Part shown: positions 34,139-41,534 of the stretch, in pieces
How the letters are laid out: every line of letters begins with the position of its first letter
How positions within the stretch are numbered: the stretch's first letter is position 1
Assembly (NCBI GenBank): GCA_018333785.1
Contig: JAGXSU010000114.1
Coordinates: forward strand, 1 to 44,045
DNA length: 44,045 bases
From: Methylomicrobium sp.
GTDB taxonomy: Bacteria; Pseudomonadota; Gammaproteobacteria; Methylococcales; Methylomonadaceae
Direction of reading: 5' to 3'
Program-made: the position numbers and the translations under genes
Notes under the pieces: model-generated
Seen by the model: the letters and a program-made list of their open reading frames with translations, nothing else
The model's database searches: none
What the model was told of the DNA's origin: nothing

Positions 34139-34166
34139 AAAGAAGGCCGACGACATTGTCGGCCTT
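34139..34166 (-). terminator. Perfect 9-bp hairpin in front of DUF2024 gene
   Basis: AAGGCCGAC pairs with GTCGGCCTT over a 6-nt loop. On the minus strand it is followed by CTTTT, giving a terminator-like element about 24 nt before the DUF2024 start codon, so it could be a leader attenuator. Confidence 0.45.
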
Positions 34167-34234
34167 GAACCACAAGGGGGTTGAGGAATTGTATTCCGTC
34201 CTGGATGTGAAAAAAGGTGGCAAAAAGCCATTTA

Positions 34235-34249
34235 GTTTCGAATCGAAAC
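34235..34249. promoter_or_regulatory. Candidate operator upstream of marR-type gene
   Basis: GTTTCGAATCGAAAC is a perfect 7+1+7 palindrome, 65 nt before the regulator's ATG. Its TCGAATCGA core recurs at 34978-34990. Confidence 0.6.
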
Positions 34250-34313
34250 AGGGCATAATGTATTTTAGTTCCATTTCATTTGTCAACTAAGTTATAAAAA
34301 ATTAAGAAGCTCT

Positions 34314-34874
34314 ATGCAGAAAGTTGATGTTTACAAGTTAATTGAACGAATGGCGGCATTAATTCGTTCTGAAGAACGAAAACGTTGCACGGAAATGGGT
34401 TTGCAGGTTGTGCATCTGCAGGTCATGGATTATTTGTCGCGCTGTAACAAATACAGCAATACACCGGTTGCGTTGACCAATTACCTGGGTATGACCAAGG
34501 GCACGGTATCGCAAACGCTTCTTTTGCTTGAAAGAAAAGGGTTTATCAGAAAAGAAGCCGATTTAGCCGATAAACGGATGGTTCACCTTTACCTGACAGA
34601 AGAGGGGCTGCTGATGCTGAGTCAAGCCTACCCCTCTGATCTTTTTAGTAATGCAGGCTTGTTTTTGGAAGTACACAATCCTGATTTAACCGAAGAGCCT
34701 TTTATTAGTGCGTTGACCGCATTGCAAAAAGCCCATAAATCCAATTCTTTTGGTTTGTGTAAAACGTGTAAGTTTTTTACTCATACGAAGGACGGCTTTT
34801 TATGTGGATTAACCAAAGAAACCTTGACTCAAAGTGACAGTGAAAAAATCTGCCAAGAACATACACTGCTTTAA
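34314..34874 (+). CDS. MarR-family regulator with C-terminal four-cysteine motif
   Basis: A 186-residue winged-helix regulator. The DNA-binding part is evident in VALTNYLGMTKGTVSQTLLLLERKGFIRKEADLADKRMVHLYLTEEG (about 51-97), including the MarR wing with the D-KR motif. Unusually, a C-terminal tail carries four cysteines, Cys149, Cys152, Cys164 and Cys180, in GLCKTCKFFTHTKDGFLCGL...KICQEH. That suggests a zinc or Fe-S site sensing metal or redox state (inference). The start at 34314 has a weak ribosome site (AAGAAGCTCT). Palindromes sharing the core TCGAATCGA lie before this gene and before the next transcription unit, so autoregulation and control of 35157-35794 are likely. Confidence 0.88.
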   Translation: MQKVDVYKLIERMAALIRSEERKRCTEMGLQVVHLQVMDYLSRCNKYSNTPVALTNYLGMTKGTVSQTLLLLERKGFIRKEADLADKRMVHLYLTEEGLLMLSQAYPSDLFSNAGLFLEVHNPDLTEEPFISALTALQKAHKSNSFGLCKTCKFFTHTKDGFLCGLTKETLTQSDSEKICQEHTLL

Positions 34875-34977
34875 TTTTATTGATTGCGCTATCCGCTCCA
34901 GCATGTCGGTGCTTAGCAAGTCCTGTTGCCCTGCTGAAAGTTTTATCTTGTCTTGAATCAATTCGAAAAATATATCG

Positions 34978-34990
34978 TATCGAATCGATA
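34978..34990. promoter_or_regulatory. Candidate operator upstream of small envelope genes
   Basis: TATCGAATCGATA, a perfect palindrome with the same TCGAATCGA core as 34235-34249, lying 5 bp upstream of a -35 element. A further TATCGAT half-copy follows the -10. Confidence 0.6.
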
Positions 34991-34995
34991 ATTTA

Positions 34996-35024
34996 TTGAC
35001 ATTTTCATTATTGCTTCTTATAGT
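34996..35024 (+). promoter_or_regulatory. Sigma-70 promoter for small envelope genes
   Basis: TTGACA (34996-35001), a 17-bp spacer and TATAGT (35019-35024): nearly perfect -35/-10 elements. The predicted leader to the first small gene is about 125 nt. Confidence 0.75.
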
Positions 35025-35156
35025 ATCGATGCACTACCAAGTTGCATATTAAGGTTTGCATTGGACTTTGTTCGTATAAACAACCAGTTATCTGCGTATT
35101 TTTATAGCGAGTCAAGTTAATAGCTAACAGAGGTACTAATTAATAAGGGGTTAATC

Positions 35157-35336
35157 ATGATACAAGAAGAGCCAAAAAAAGACCGGTTCTGGCTATATGT
35201 CGGCTTGTTTACTTTCTCATTAGTAGCGGTTTTACTGATGGTTAAAATGAATGAAAATGAAAAGTTCGAACCTATCAAACAACAATTGATAGAAGAAGAA
35301 AAGCAAATGAACATTCGGGTTATAGGTAACCGGTAA
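35157..35336 (+). CDS. Small single-span membrane protein
   Basis: A 59-residue protein with an AAGGGG ribosome site 8 nt before the ATG. A charged start (MIQEEPKKDRF) is followed by one membrane helix (WLYVGLFTFSLVAVLLMV) and a highly charged tail (NENEKFEPIKQQLIEEEKQ). It is not a family I recognise. It lies 126 nt downstream of a strong promoter with a MarR-type operator candidate, and 92 nt before the secreted cysteine-rich protein, with which it may be cotranscribed. Confidence 0.72.
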   Translation: MIQEEPKKDRFWLYVGLFTFSLVAVLLMVKMNENEKFEPIKQQLIEEEKQMNIRVIGNR

Positions 35337-35428
35337 CGGCATACACACTTAACGTTTTGACTGATCAAAACGCTCACTTATGACTTAAATCGTTGCGCTT
35401 AGCCTAACCGCTTTAGCAGGAAATCACT

Positions 35429-35794
35429 ATGAGACAAATCTTAAAACTAATTTTTGCAGCCTCACTCACTTTTACGGCAGGCAATGCGTTGGCAACCGAT
35501 TACATATATCGTGAACTCATGGCCAATACGCTACCATCAGCTAAATGTGAAGCAGAGTCAGTCGCAATAGCCAGCGCATCAAAAAACTATAATATTAAAA
35601 GATTCAGTAAAAAGTTCTGCCAGACTCAAGGTTACGGTTGGCATTTGGAACAAATTAAAGATTCCGGAAAACCGGTTTGCACGCCCTGTGATAATCCTAA
35701 AGAAACCGGTTTCCGTTGTCATATGGAAGATGTCGTTGTTGAGTGTAAGCGCATAAAACCGGGTTCTGTTGGTATGTTACCGGGTAAAAGTTAA
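35429..35794 (+). CDS. Secreted six-cysteine protein of unknown function
   Basis: A 121-residue protein with a signal peptide (MRQILKLIFAASLTFTAGNALA, cleavage around residue 22) and a mature chain with six cysteines: 40, 64, 84, 87, 97 and 106. Cys84 and Cys87 form a CTPC motif. The even number and periplasmic targeting suggest disulfides, or a metal or cofactor site. AGCAGGAAATCACT gives a ribosome site. No known family is recognised. It probably shares the MarR-controlled promoter at 34996 with the small membrane protein upstream. Confidence 0.8.
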   Translation: MRQILKLIFAASLTFTAGNALATDYIYRELMANTLPSAKCEAESVAIASASKNYNIKRFSKKFCQTQGYGWHLEQIKDSGKPVCTPCDNPKETGFRCHMEDVVVECKRIKPGSVGMLPGKS

Positions 35795-36087
35795 TTTATT
35801 CAGAACGATAATCAGCAGATGATGCCAAGGAAGGGCATCGATTCATTTTGCTTACGATTCGACGAGTTCAAATAGATCCCTAAGACAAAGGGGACAATGA
35901 GAGCTTGTCGAATTAAACAGAGCTCCTTCTCACCACCCACGTAATCTTATCAACCCATCCGGTACACCGGCGGGGTAATGTCTAAGTCCTTTAAGTCAAC
36001 AGCCGATGGACTAAAATCGGCACTTAAGAAACCAATTTATCTTATAATGGTTCTTTAATTGCGTTTCTCAAAACTTAAGAGTAAAGA

Positions 36088-37860
36088 ATGGATTGGCACG
36101 GCTGGCTTACTGTTTTACTGACTGCCGGTGTTTTATTAACACTGATTTTTTCACGATTCTCGTCGGATTTGGTGCTTATGGTCGCACTGACTGTATTAAG
36201 TGCCGCCGGTGTATTGGATCCCAAGCAAGCTCTTTCCGGTTTTAGCAATGAAGGCTTGATCACTGTGGCGGCTATGTTCGTTATCGCAGCCGGCATCAGT
36301 TCGACGGGAGGCGTCGAAATGGTGGTCAATAAATTGCTGGGTAACCCAAAATCCACACAAGGCGCCTTGCTTAGATTGGTTTTACCACTCATACCTTTAA
36401 GCGCATTCCTGAATAACACGCCGGTTGTAGCGACCATGATCCCTGCGGTAACCCGCTGGTCCAAACGTATTGGTGTCGCACCATCCAAATTGATGATTCC
36501 GCTCAGTTATACCGCCATTTTGGGGGGAACATTGACATTGATAGGAACAAGCACAAACCTCGTCGTTAATGGTCAATATCAAGCCTTAACCGGAAAAAAA
36601 GGTTTTGAGTTGTTTGATATCACTTGGATTGGTTTGCCAGTTGCAGTTGTGGGTGTGTTATTTATTGTGTTTTGCATGCCCTTTATGTTGCCTAACAGAC
36701 AGAGCGCGGCCGAGCAGTTTGCCGATCGTAAAAAATTTACGTTTGAAGTGGCTGTGGCCAATAATGGGCCGTTGGAAGGTGTAACCGTTGCAAAGGCCGG
36801 GTTACGTAATCTTCAGCGCATCTATCTGGTTGAGATTGAACGTCACGGAAGTATTGTGACTGCGGTGTCGTCAGAGGAAAAACTGCAAGGCGGGGACAGG
36901 TTGGTCTTTGTCGGTGAGACCAGTGCCATTTTTGATATCTTGCGTATTAATGGATTGGTTCCATCGGATAGCCAGACACCCGTAATAGACAAGGACACAC
37001 CGGAGCGCTGTTTGGTTGAGGCAGTTGTCTCACAACGTTGTGACAGCATTGGCAAGGCTATTCGGGACAGTCATTTTCGCGACCGCTACGGTGCGGTAGT
37101 TCTTGCCGTGGCCAGAGACGGTGAGGCCATTCAGGGTAATTTGGGATCCATCGAACTGCAACCCGGTGACGTCTTGTTACTGGAAGCGCGCCCTGCGTTT
37201 GTGACCCGGCAACGGGTACAACGCGATTTCTTGTTGATTAATGATTTGGAAGAAACCCGTCCCAATCATCAACGCGCCAAACTGGCCTGGGCACTTTTAT
37301 TAGGTGTCATCGCTGCAGCAACATTTGGGCTGACCAGTATGTTGAACGCTGCCCTGGTGGGTGCGGGTCTCATGGTCTTAACGGGCTGCTGCAGTATAGC
37401 CGAGGCCAGACGCAGTCTGGATTTGACCGTGCTGATCAGTATCGCTGCCAGTTTTGCTTTGGGTAACGCTTTGCAGGTTAGTGGTGCGGCGGATTTTATA
37501 GCCCGTCATATTTTATCGGTTGGCGATGGCAATCCCTGGATTTTATTGGGATTAACTTACGTCACCGTGTCAATTCTTACCGAGGTCATTACCAATAACG
37601 CGGCAGCATTACTGATGCTGCCGATCGTATTGGCAATCACCAGCAGCCAGGGTTTAAATCCTGAACCATTTGTGTTTGCGACAATGATGGGGGCATCAGC
37701 CAGTTTTGCAACACCTCTGGGTTACCAGACTAACCTGATGGTCTATGGCCCCGGCGGATACCATTTTAAAGACTTTTTACGGGTCGGCGTGCCTATGAAT
37801 ATTATCACCGCAATCACGACAGTGGGACTCATTCCTTTCATTTGGCCGCTGCAGAACTAA
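36088..37860 (+). CDS. SLC13/DASS-type anion transporter with two TrkA-C domains
   Basis: A 590-residue inner-membrane permease. Two membrane halves (about 1-205 and 395-590) each contain a hairpin-type motif: SAFLNNTPVVATMIPAV with GTLTLIGTSTNLVV, and TEVITNNAAALLMLPI with ASFATPLGYQTNLMVYGPGGY. Between them lie two RCK_C/TrkA-C ligand-binding domains (about 215-300 and 305-385; GDRLVFVGETSAI, PGDVLLLEARPAF). This layout is common among putative sulfate or dicarboxylate carriers; the substrate cannot be named. The end overlaps the convergent SDR gene by 23 nt. Confidence 0.9.
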   Translation: MDWHGWLTVLLTAGVLLTLIFSRFSSDLVLMVALTVLSAAGVLDPKQALSGFSNEGLITVAAMFVIAAGISSTGGVEMVVNKLLGNPKSTQGALLRLVLPLIPLSAFLNNTPVVATMIPAVTRWSKRIGVAPSKLMIPLSYTAILGGTLTLIGTSTNLVVNGQYQALTGKKGFELFDITWIGLPVAVVGVLFIVFCMPFMLPNRQSAAEQFADRKKFTFEVAVANNGPLEGVTVAKAGLRNLQRIYLVEIERHGSIVTAVSSEEKLQGGDRLVFVGETSAIFDILRINGLVPSDSQTPVIDKDTPERCLVEAVVSQRCDSIGKAIRDSHFRDRYGAVVLAVARDGEAIQGNLGSIELQPGDVLLLEARPAFVTRQRVQRDFLLINDLEETRPNHQRAKLAWALLLGVIAAATFGLTSMLNAALVGAGLMVLTGCCSIAEARRSLDLTVLISIAASFALGNALQVSGAADFIARHILSVGDGNPWILLGLTYVTVSILTEVITNNAAALLMLPIVLAITSSQGLNPEPFVFATMMGASASFATPLGYQTNLMVYGPGGYHFKDFLRVGVPMNIITAITTVGLIPFIWPLQN

Positions 37861-38719
37861 TTTGATCATTGAGTATTTTTTGAATCATCGGCAGGTAGCC
37901 GTCACGATAATCAGGGTAAATAAATCGATAACCCAATGCTTTTAGGCGTTTGTTATCACAGCGTTTGTTGAGATCGGGCGGGGTTGATGGCGGCTTCACT
38001 AGAGGTGGTCGGCATCCCAGTTGCTCTGTCATCCAGCTTACAACCTCCCATTGAGGAGCGGGGTTATCGTCATTTGCCAGATAACACGTCGCGAGTTTTT
38101 CACCCTTCAGGCGTAAGCCGATAAGAAAGTCCAGTACACCGGCGCAATCGTCCTGATGAATGCGGTTGGTGTAATAAGGCGGATCACGCATAATTTCAGG
38201 TGCAGACCGGGCCGAATTCAGCAGGTATTCCCGACCGGGTCCATAAATACCGGAAAAACGAACAATCGTTGTCTCCGGTAAAGCCGATAAAAGCCTTAGC
38301 TCAGCGCGACGGATCAGTTGTCCTGAAGGAGTATTAGCTTCAGTGACAGAATCCTCATCAATCCATTCTCCGTTCGATTGGCCGTACACGCTGGTGGAGG
38401 AAATAAAAAACCAGTGCGGTGGCCGTTCCGCTTTTTCGAAATGCTTCAGCAGGTTTTCCAAAGCCGTATCATATACGGCCTGATAACTGGCCGTACTTCT
38501 TTGTCCCGGTGTGGGCATAAAAACCACCTCGTCAAAATTGAGAGGCAGTGCAGTAAAACTTGACGCTTGAGTGAGATCCGCTTGAAAGAAAGTAACGGTT
38601 TCATTCAGATTTTCAGGAGGATGTCTTCTTATCCCCGTTACGTGGTGATTTTGCCTGTTCAATAAACCGGCAAGGCGGATGCCTATATCGCCGCACCCGG
38701 CAATTAAAATATTAGCCAT
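37838..38719 (-). CDS. NAD(P)-dependent epimerase/dehydratase family protein (YeeZ-like)
   Basis: A 293-residue extended short-chain dehydrogenase. The Rossmann motif NILIAGCGDIGIRLAGLL has the GxGxxG pattern, followed by SSTSVYGQSNGEW (Ser and Tyr of the active site; the usual YxxxK lysine is absent, as in YeeZ-like proteins) and VRFSGIYGPGR. The NRIHQDDCAGVL block is typical. The substrate is unknown. It overlaps the end of the SLC13 gene tail to tail. Confidence 0.85.
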   Translation of the reverse strand: MANILIAGCGDIGIRLAGLLNRQNHHVTGIRRHPPENLNETVTFFQADLTQASSFTALPLNFDEVVFMPTPGQRSTASYQAVYDTALENLLKHFEKAERPPHWFFISSTSVYGQSNGEWIDEDSVTEANTPSGQLIRRAELRLLSALPETTIVRFSGIYGPGREYLLNSARSAPEIMRDPPYYTNRIHQDDCAGVLDFLIGLRLKGEKLATCYLANDDNPAPQWEVVSWMTEQLGCRPPLVKPPSTPPDLNKRCDNKRLKALGYRFIYPDYRDGYLPMIQKILNDQISSAAAK

Positions 38720-38856
38720 TGTTTGCTCTGTATGTATTGAGTTTCCAAAATTAAACGTTTAGTGGAGCTATTTTGGTCCTAAAGCTAGTTTTTATTCTAA
38801 ACTTCATGTTTGAAAAGCCTATCAATCATTTTAGTTAATTCAATCAGGGAGTTTTT

Positions 38857-39375
38857 TTGTTCAAGCCGAGTGTTATTGATATCGAAGCTTCAGGATTTGG
38901 AAAAATGAGCTATCCAATTGAAATCGGGATTGTTTTGGCTTGTGGTAAAAAATATTGCAGTTTGATCAAACCCGCTCCCGAATGGCAACATTGGGACAAA
39001 GATGCGGAGAAAATTCACGGCATAGCCCGGCAGACTCTGATTGCAAAGGGAAAATCGGTGGATAAGGTGGCTTCCGACATCAATAAAATTTTATCCGGAG
39101 CCACTGTTTATACTGATTGTTGCAGTGTAGACAAACCCTGGCTGGATAATTTATTTCAGACTGCGGGTTTTAAAACGCTGTTCAGTGTGAGTGATCTTGA
39201 AATGATTTTGAATGAAGCGCAAATGAACATCTGGCAAGAAACCAAGTTACAGGTTATTTCGGATTTGCAATTAAGCCGCCATAGAGCCAGCGCTGATGCT
39301 TTGATCATTCAGGAAACCTATATGCGCACAAGTCAGCGATCCATGGCATTAAACACCTCATCCACGACCCCATAA
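38857..39375 (+). CDS. DEDDh-type 3'-5' exonuclease-like protein
   Basis: A 172-residue protein with a TTG start after CAGGGAG. Exo I reads VIDIEASGFG (Asp8, Glu10), the middle motif includes EKIHGIARQTL and the last motif HRASADALIIQETY carries the conserved His and Asp of DnaQ-like exonucleases. It is shorter than DNA polymerase epsilon subunits and probably acts alone on nucleic acid. The signalling kinase gene follows after 5 nt, so they form one unit. Confidence 0.85.
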   Translation: MFKPSVIDIEASGFGKMSYPIEIGIVLACGKKYCSLIKPAPEWQHWDKDAEKIHGIARQTLIAKGKSVDKVASDINKILSGATVYTDCCSVDKPWLDNLFQTAGFKTLFSVSDLEMILNEAQMNIWQETKLQVISDLQLSRHRASADALIIQETYMRTSQRSMALNTSSTTP

Positions 39376-39380
39376 AACTT

Positions 39381-41495
39381 ATGGATACTGCTCTGCTGAA
39401 AATTCTTGCGCGGATCGATACGCATCAACTTCCTGCCATTCCTAAAGTATTGTTGAGTTTGATCGAGGCTTTTCAGAATCAGCAAACCGGTTTTGATGAT
39501 TTAACCCGGATAATCGCCCAGGATGCGGGGCTCAGCTCTAAGGTTTTGGCGGCGGCTAATTCATCTTTTTATCAGCAATTCGGCGAGCTGAAGAATTTAA
39601 ACCGGGTTGTGGTGGTGTTGGGCTTGGAAACCTTAAAGACTATAACGATGACCAGTGTGACTCAGCAGTTTTTTAGTCAGATACCGCCGTCCCAGCAGAA
39701 CTTTCTTGAAGTCATCTGGTTCAGATCGCTGGCCTGCGCTCATTTTGCAAGAAGGCTTGCCAAATTGACCGGTTTTGAATCGCCGGATCAGGCTTATTTG
39801 ACCGGCTTGTTGCACCGGCTCGGCCAACTGGTCTTGTTGCAATGTTTTCCAAAAGAATATTCCGCTTTGTTGAACGAACATTCCGAAGATGTTGTCGAGG
39901 TGCTTGAAAAAAAGGCAATCGGCATTTCCCACAGTGCAATCGGTGCTCATCTTATAGAGACCTGGAACGTTCAAGGTTTCATGGCGGATGCTGTTCACTA
40001 CCAAAATCAGGAGATACCGGCTATTCTGGACAGTTCAGCTCTAGTTAAACTGATTAATTTGGCGGCACAATTGAGCCGCCTCGATAGCCAATCCGAAACA
40101 CAGGTTTTTGAAGGCGCCTTTGCTTTATTCGGGCTGAGTCAGCCCTTGTTGGAGGAAATGACCTCTGATGTGATGGCGCAAGTGAATAAAACGGCAGGAA
40201 GTTTAGGTGTTTCAATTGCTAAACGGGATGACAGCACCGCGGTCATTAAAGCCAGAGTGGATCAGCGCAGTGCCATTTTTAAACGCCTGGGCGAGCACAC
40301 CAAGGATTTGGCCTTCATCGGTGCAATCAACCGTAATAATGAACATTGTGTCCCGCTCGATAATGTCATTGGCAAGATACGTCGTGATTTAAAAGTGTTG
40401 TTCGGCTTCAGCACAACCGCAGTTTTTCTGTTAAACCAGGAAAACATGACACTGGAAGGCTATTCGGCATCAGAAGAAGAGGCTTTATCCAAACTTTCGA
40501 TCGATTTTAAAGAGAATCGAAGTCTGGTTGCCAATGCATTATTACAAAAACGGATACTTGATTCTTATAACACGGCATTGCCGGACCCGGTGCCAGTCAT
40601 CGACCGTCAACTTTGCCGTCTGCTGGCAGCTCAAGGAATGGTTGTGATTCCGTTGATTGCAAAAAATCACAGTTTAGGTGTGGTTGCAGCAGGATTAGAA
40701 TCCAGTGATCTACCCAAATTAAAAGCCAAGCTGGGCTTGATTGCGATGTTTTCAGGTGAAGCGGCGCAATCCGTTTTAAATCACCGTCAGATTAATGAAT
40801 TCATTCAAGACAGCGTCGATACCCTTCGGACCGATTTTCAGCTACAGGCAAAGAAGGTCATACATGAAGCCAATAATCCGCTGAGCATTATCAACAATTA
40901 TCTTTATTTACTGGGCCTTAAACTTGGAGAGAACGGTCCACAGGAAATAGGGCTTATCCAGCAGGAAATCAATCGAGTCGGCGAGCTGATTCTCACCCTT
41001 TCGGATAGTCGGGGGGCTGTAAACGAGGAAAACGACCTCGTTGATATTAACGTCTTGATACAAGATCTTGTCGCATTGTTTAAAGGCGGTCTGTTTGCTT
41101 CATATCGAGTGAATTCAGTTTTAAAGCTGGATGATAAGCTTCCAAAAATAGCGATTAGCAAGCCTAAACTCAAACAATTAATGACCAATTTGATCAAAAA
41201 CGCTGCCGAAGCCTTCACTTCCGGAGGTAATGTCACGATTACCACCCAGGACCGGGTTTATCTGGGCAATAAATGCTGCGTTCAAATTGAAATAAAAGAC
41301 GATGGTCCTGGTTTTCCCGAGAATATCAGCACTAACTTGTTCAGCCCTGTGATCAGTACTAAAGGGGCAGGGCATTCTGGGCTTGGACTGACTATCGCCA
41401 AAAATCTTGTCGACGAATTATCCGGTACGATAACTTGTATTTCGGTACCGAATTCAGGAACAACCTTTCAGATTTTCCTATCCCGTAAAACATAA
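39381..41495 (+). CDS. HDOD-GAF-histidine kinase sensor
   Basis: A 704-residue cytoplasmic signalling protein. Residues about 15-210 are an HDOD domain (LPAIPKVLLSLIEAF, IAQDAGLSSKVLAAANSSFY, LTGLLHRLGQLVL), about 325-470 a GAF domain, and about 485-704 a kinase: His495 in VIHEANNPLSIINNYLYLL, an N box LMTNLIKNAAEAF, and G boxes DDGPGF and GHSGLGLTIAKNLV. No membrane helix. HDOD proteins commonly link signalling to motility or c-di-GMP; here the partner is probably the response regulator encoded 39 nt downstream. Confidence 0.9.
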   Translation: MDTALLKILARIDTHQLPAIPKVLLSLIEAFQNQQTGFDDLTRIIAQDAGLSSKVLAAANSSFYQQFGELKNLNRVVVVLGLETLKTITMTSVTQQFFSQIPPSQQNFLEVIWFRSLACAHFARRLAKLTGFESPDQAYLTGLLHRLGQLVLLQCFPKEYSALLNEHSEDVVEVLEKKAIGISHSAIGAHLIETWNVQGFMADAVHYQNQEIPAILDSSALVKLINLAAQLSRLDSQSETQVFEGAFALFGLSQPLLEEMTSDVMAQVNKTAGSLGVSIAKRDDSTAVIKARVDQRSAIFKRLGEHTKDLAFIGAINRNNEHCVPLDNVIGKIRRDLKVLFGFSTTAVFLLNQENMTLEGYSASEEEALSKLSIDFKENRSLVANALLQKRILDSYNTALPDPVPVIDRQLCRLLAAQGMVVIPLIAKNHSLGVVAAGLESSDLPKLKAKLGLIAMFSGEAAQSVLNHRQINEFIQDSVDTLRTDFQLQAKKVIHEANNPLSIINNYLYLLGLKLGENGPQEIGLIQQEINRVGELILTLSDSRGAVNEENDLVDINVLIQDLVALFKGGLFASYRVNSVLKLDDKLPKIAISKPKLKQLMTNLIKNAAEAFTSGGNVTITTQDRVYLGNKCCVQIEIKDDGPGFPENISTNLFSPVISTKGAGHSGLGLTIAKNLVDELSGTITCISVPNSGTTFQIFLSRKT

Positions 41496-41534
41496 CCCTT
41501 ACTATAATAAGCATCTCATAATAAAGGCTTAAAA

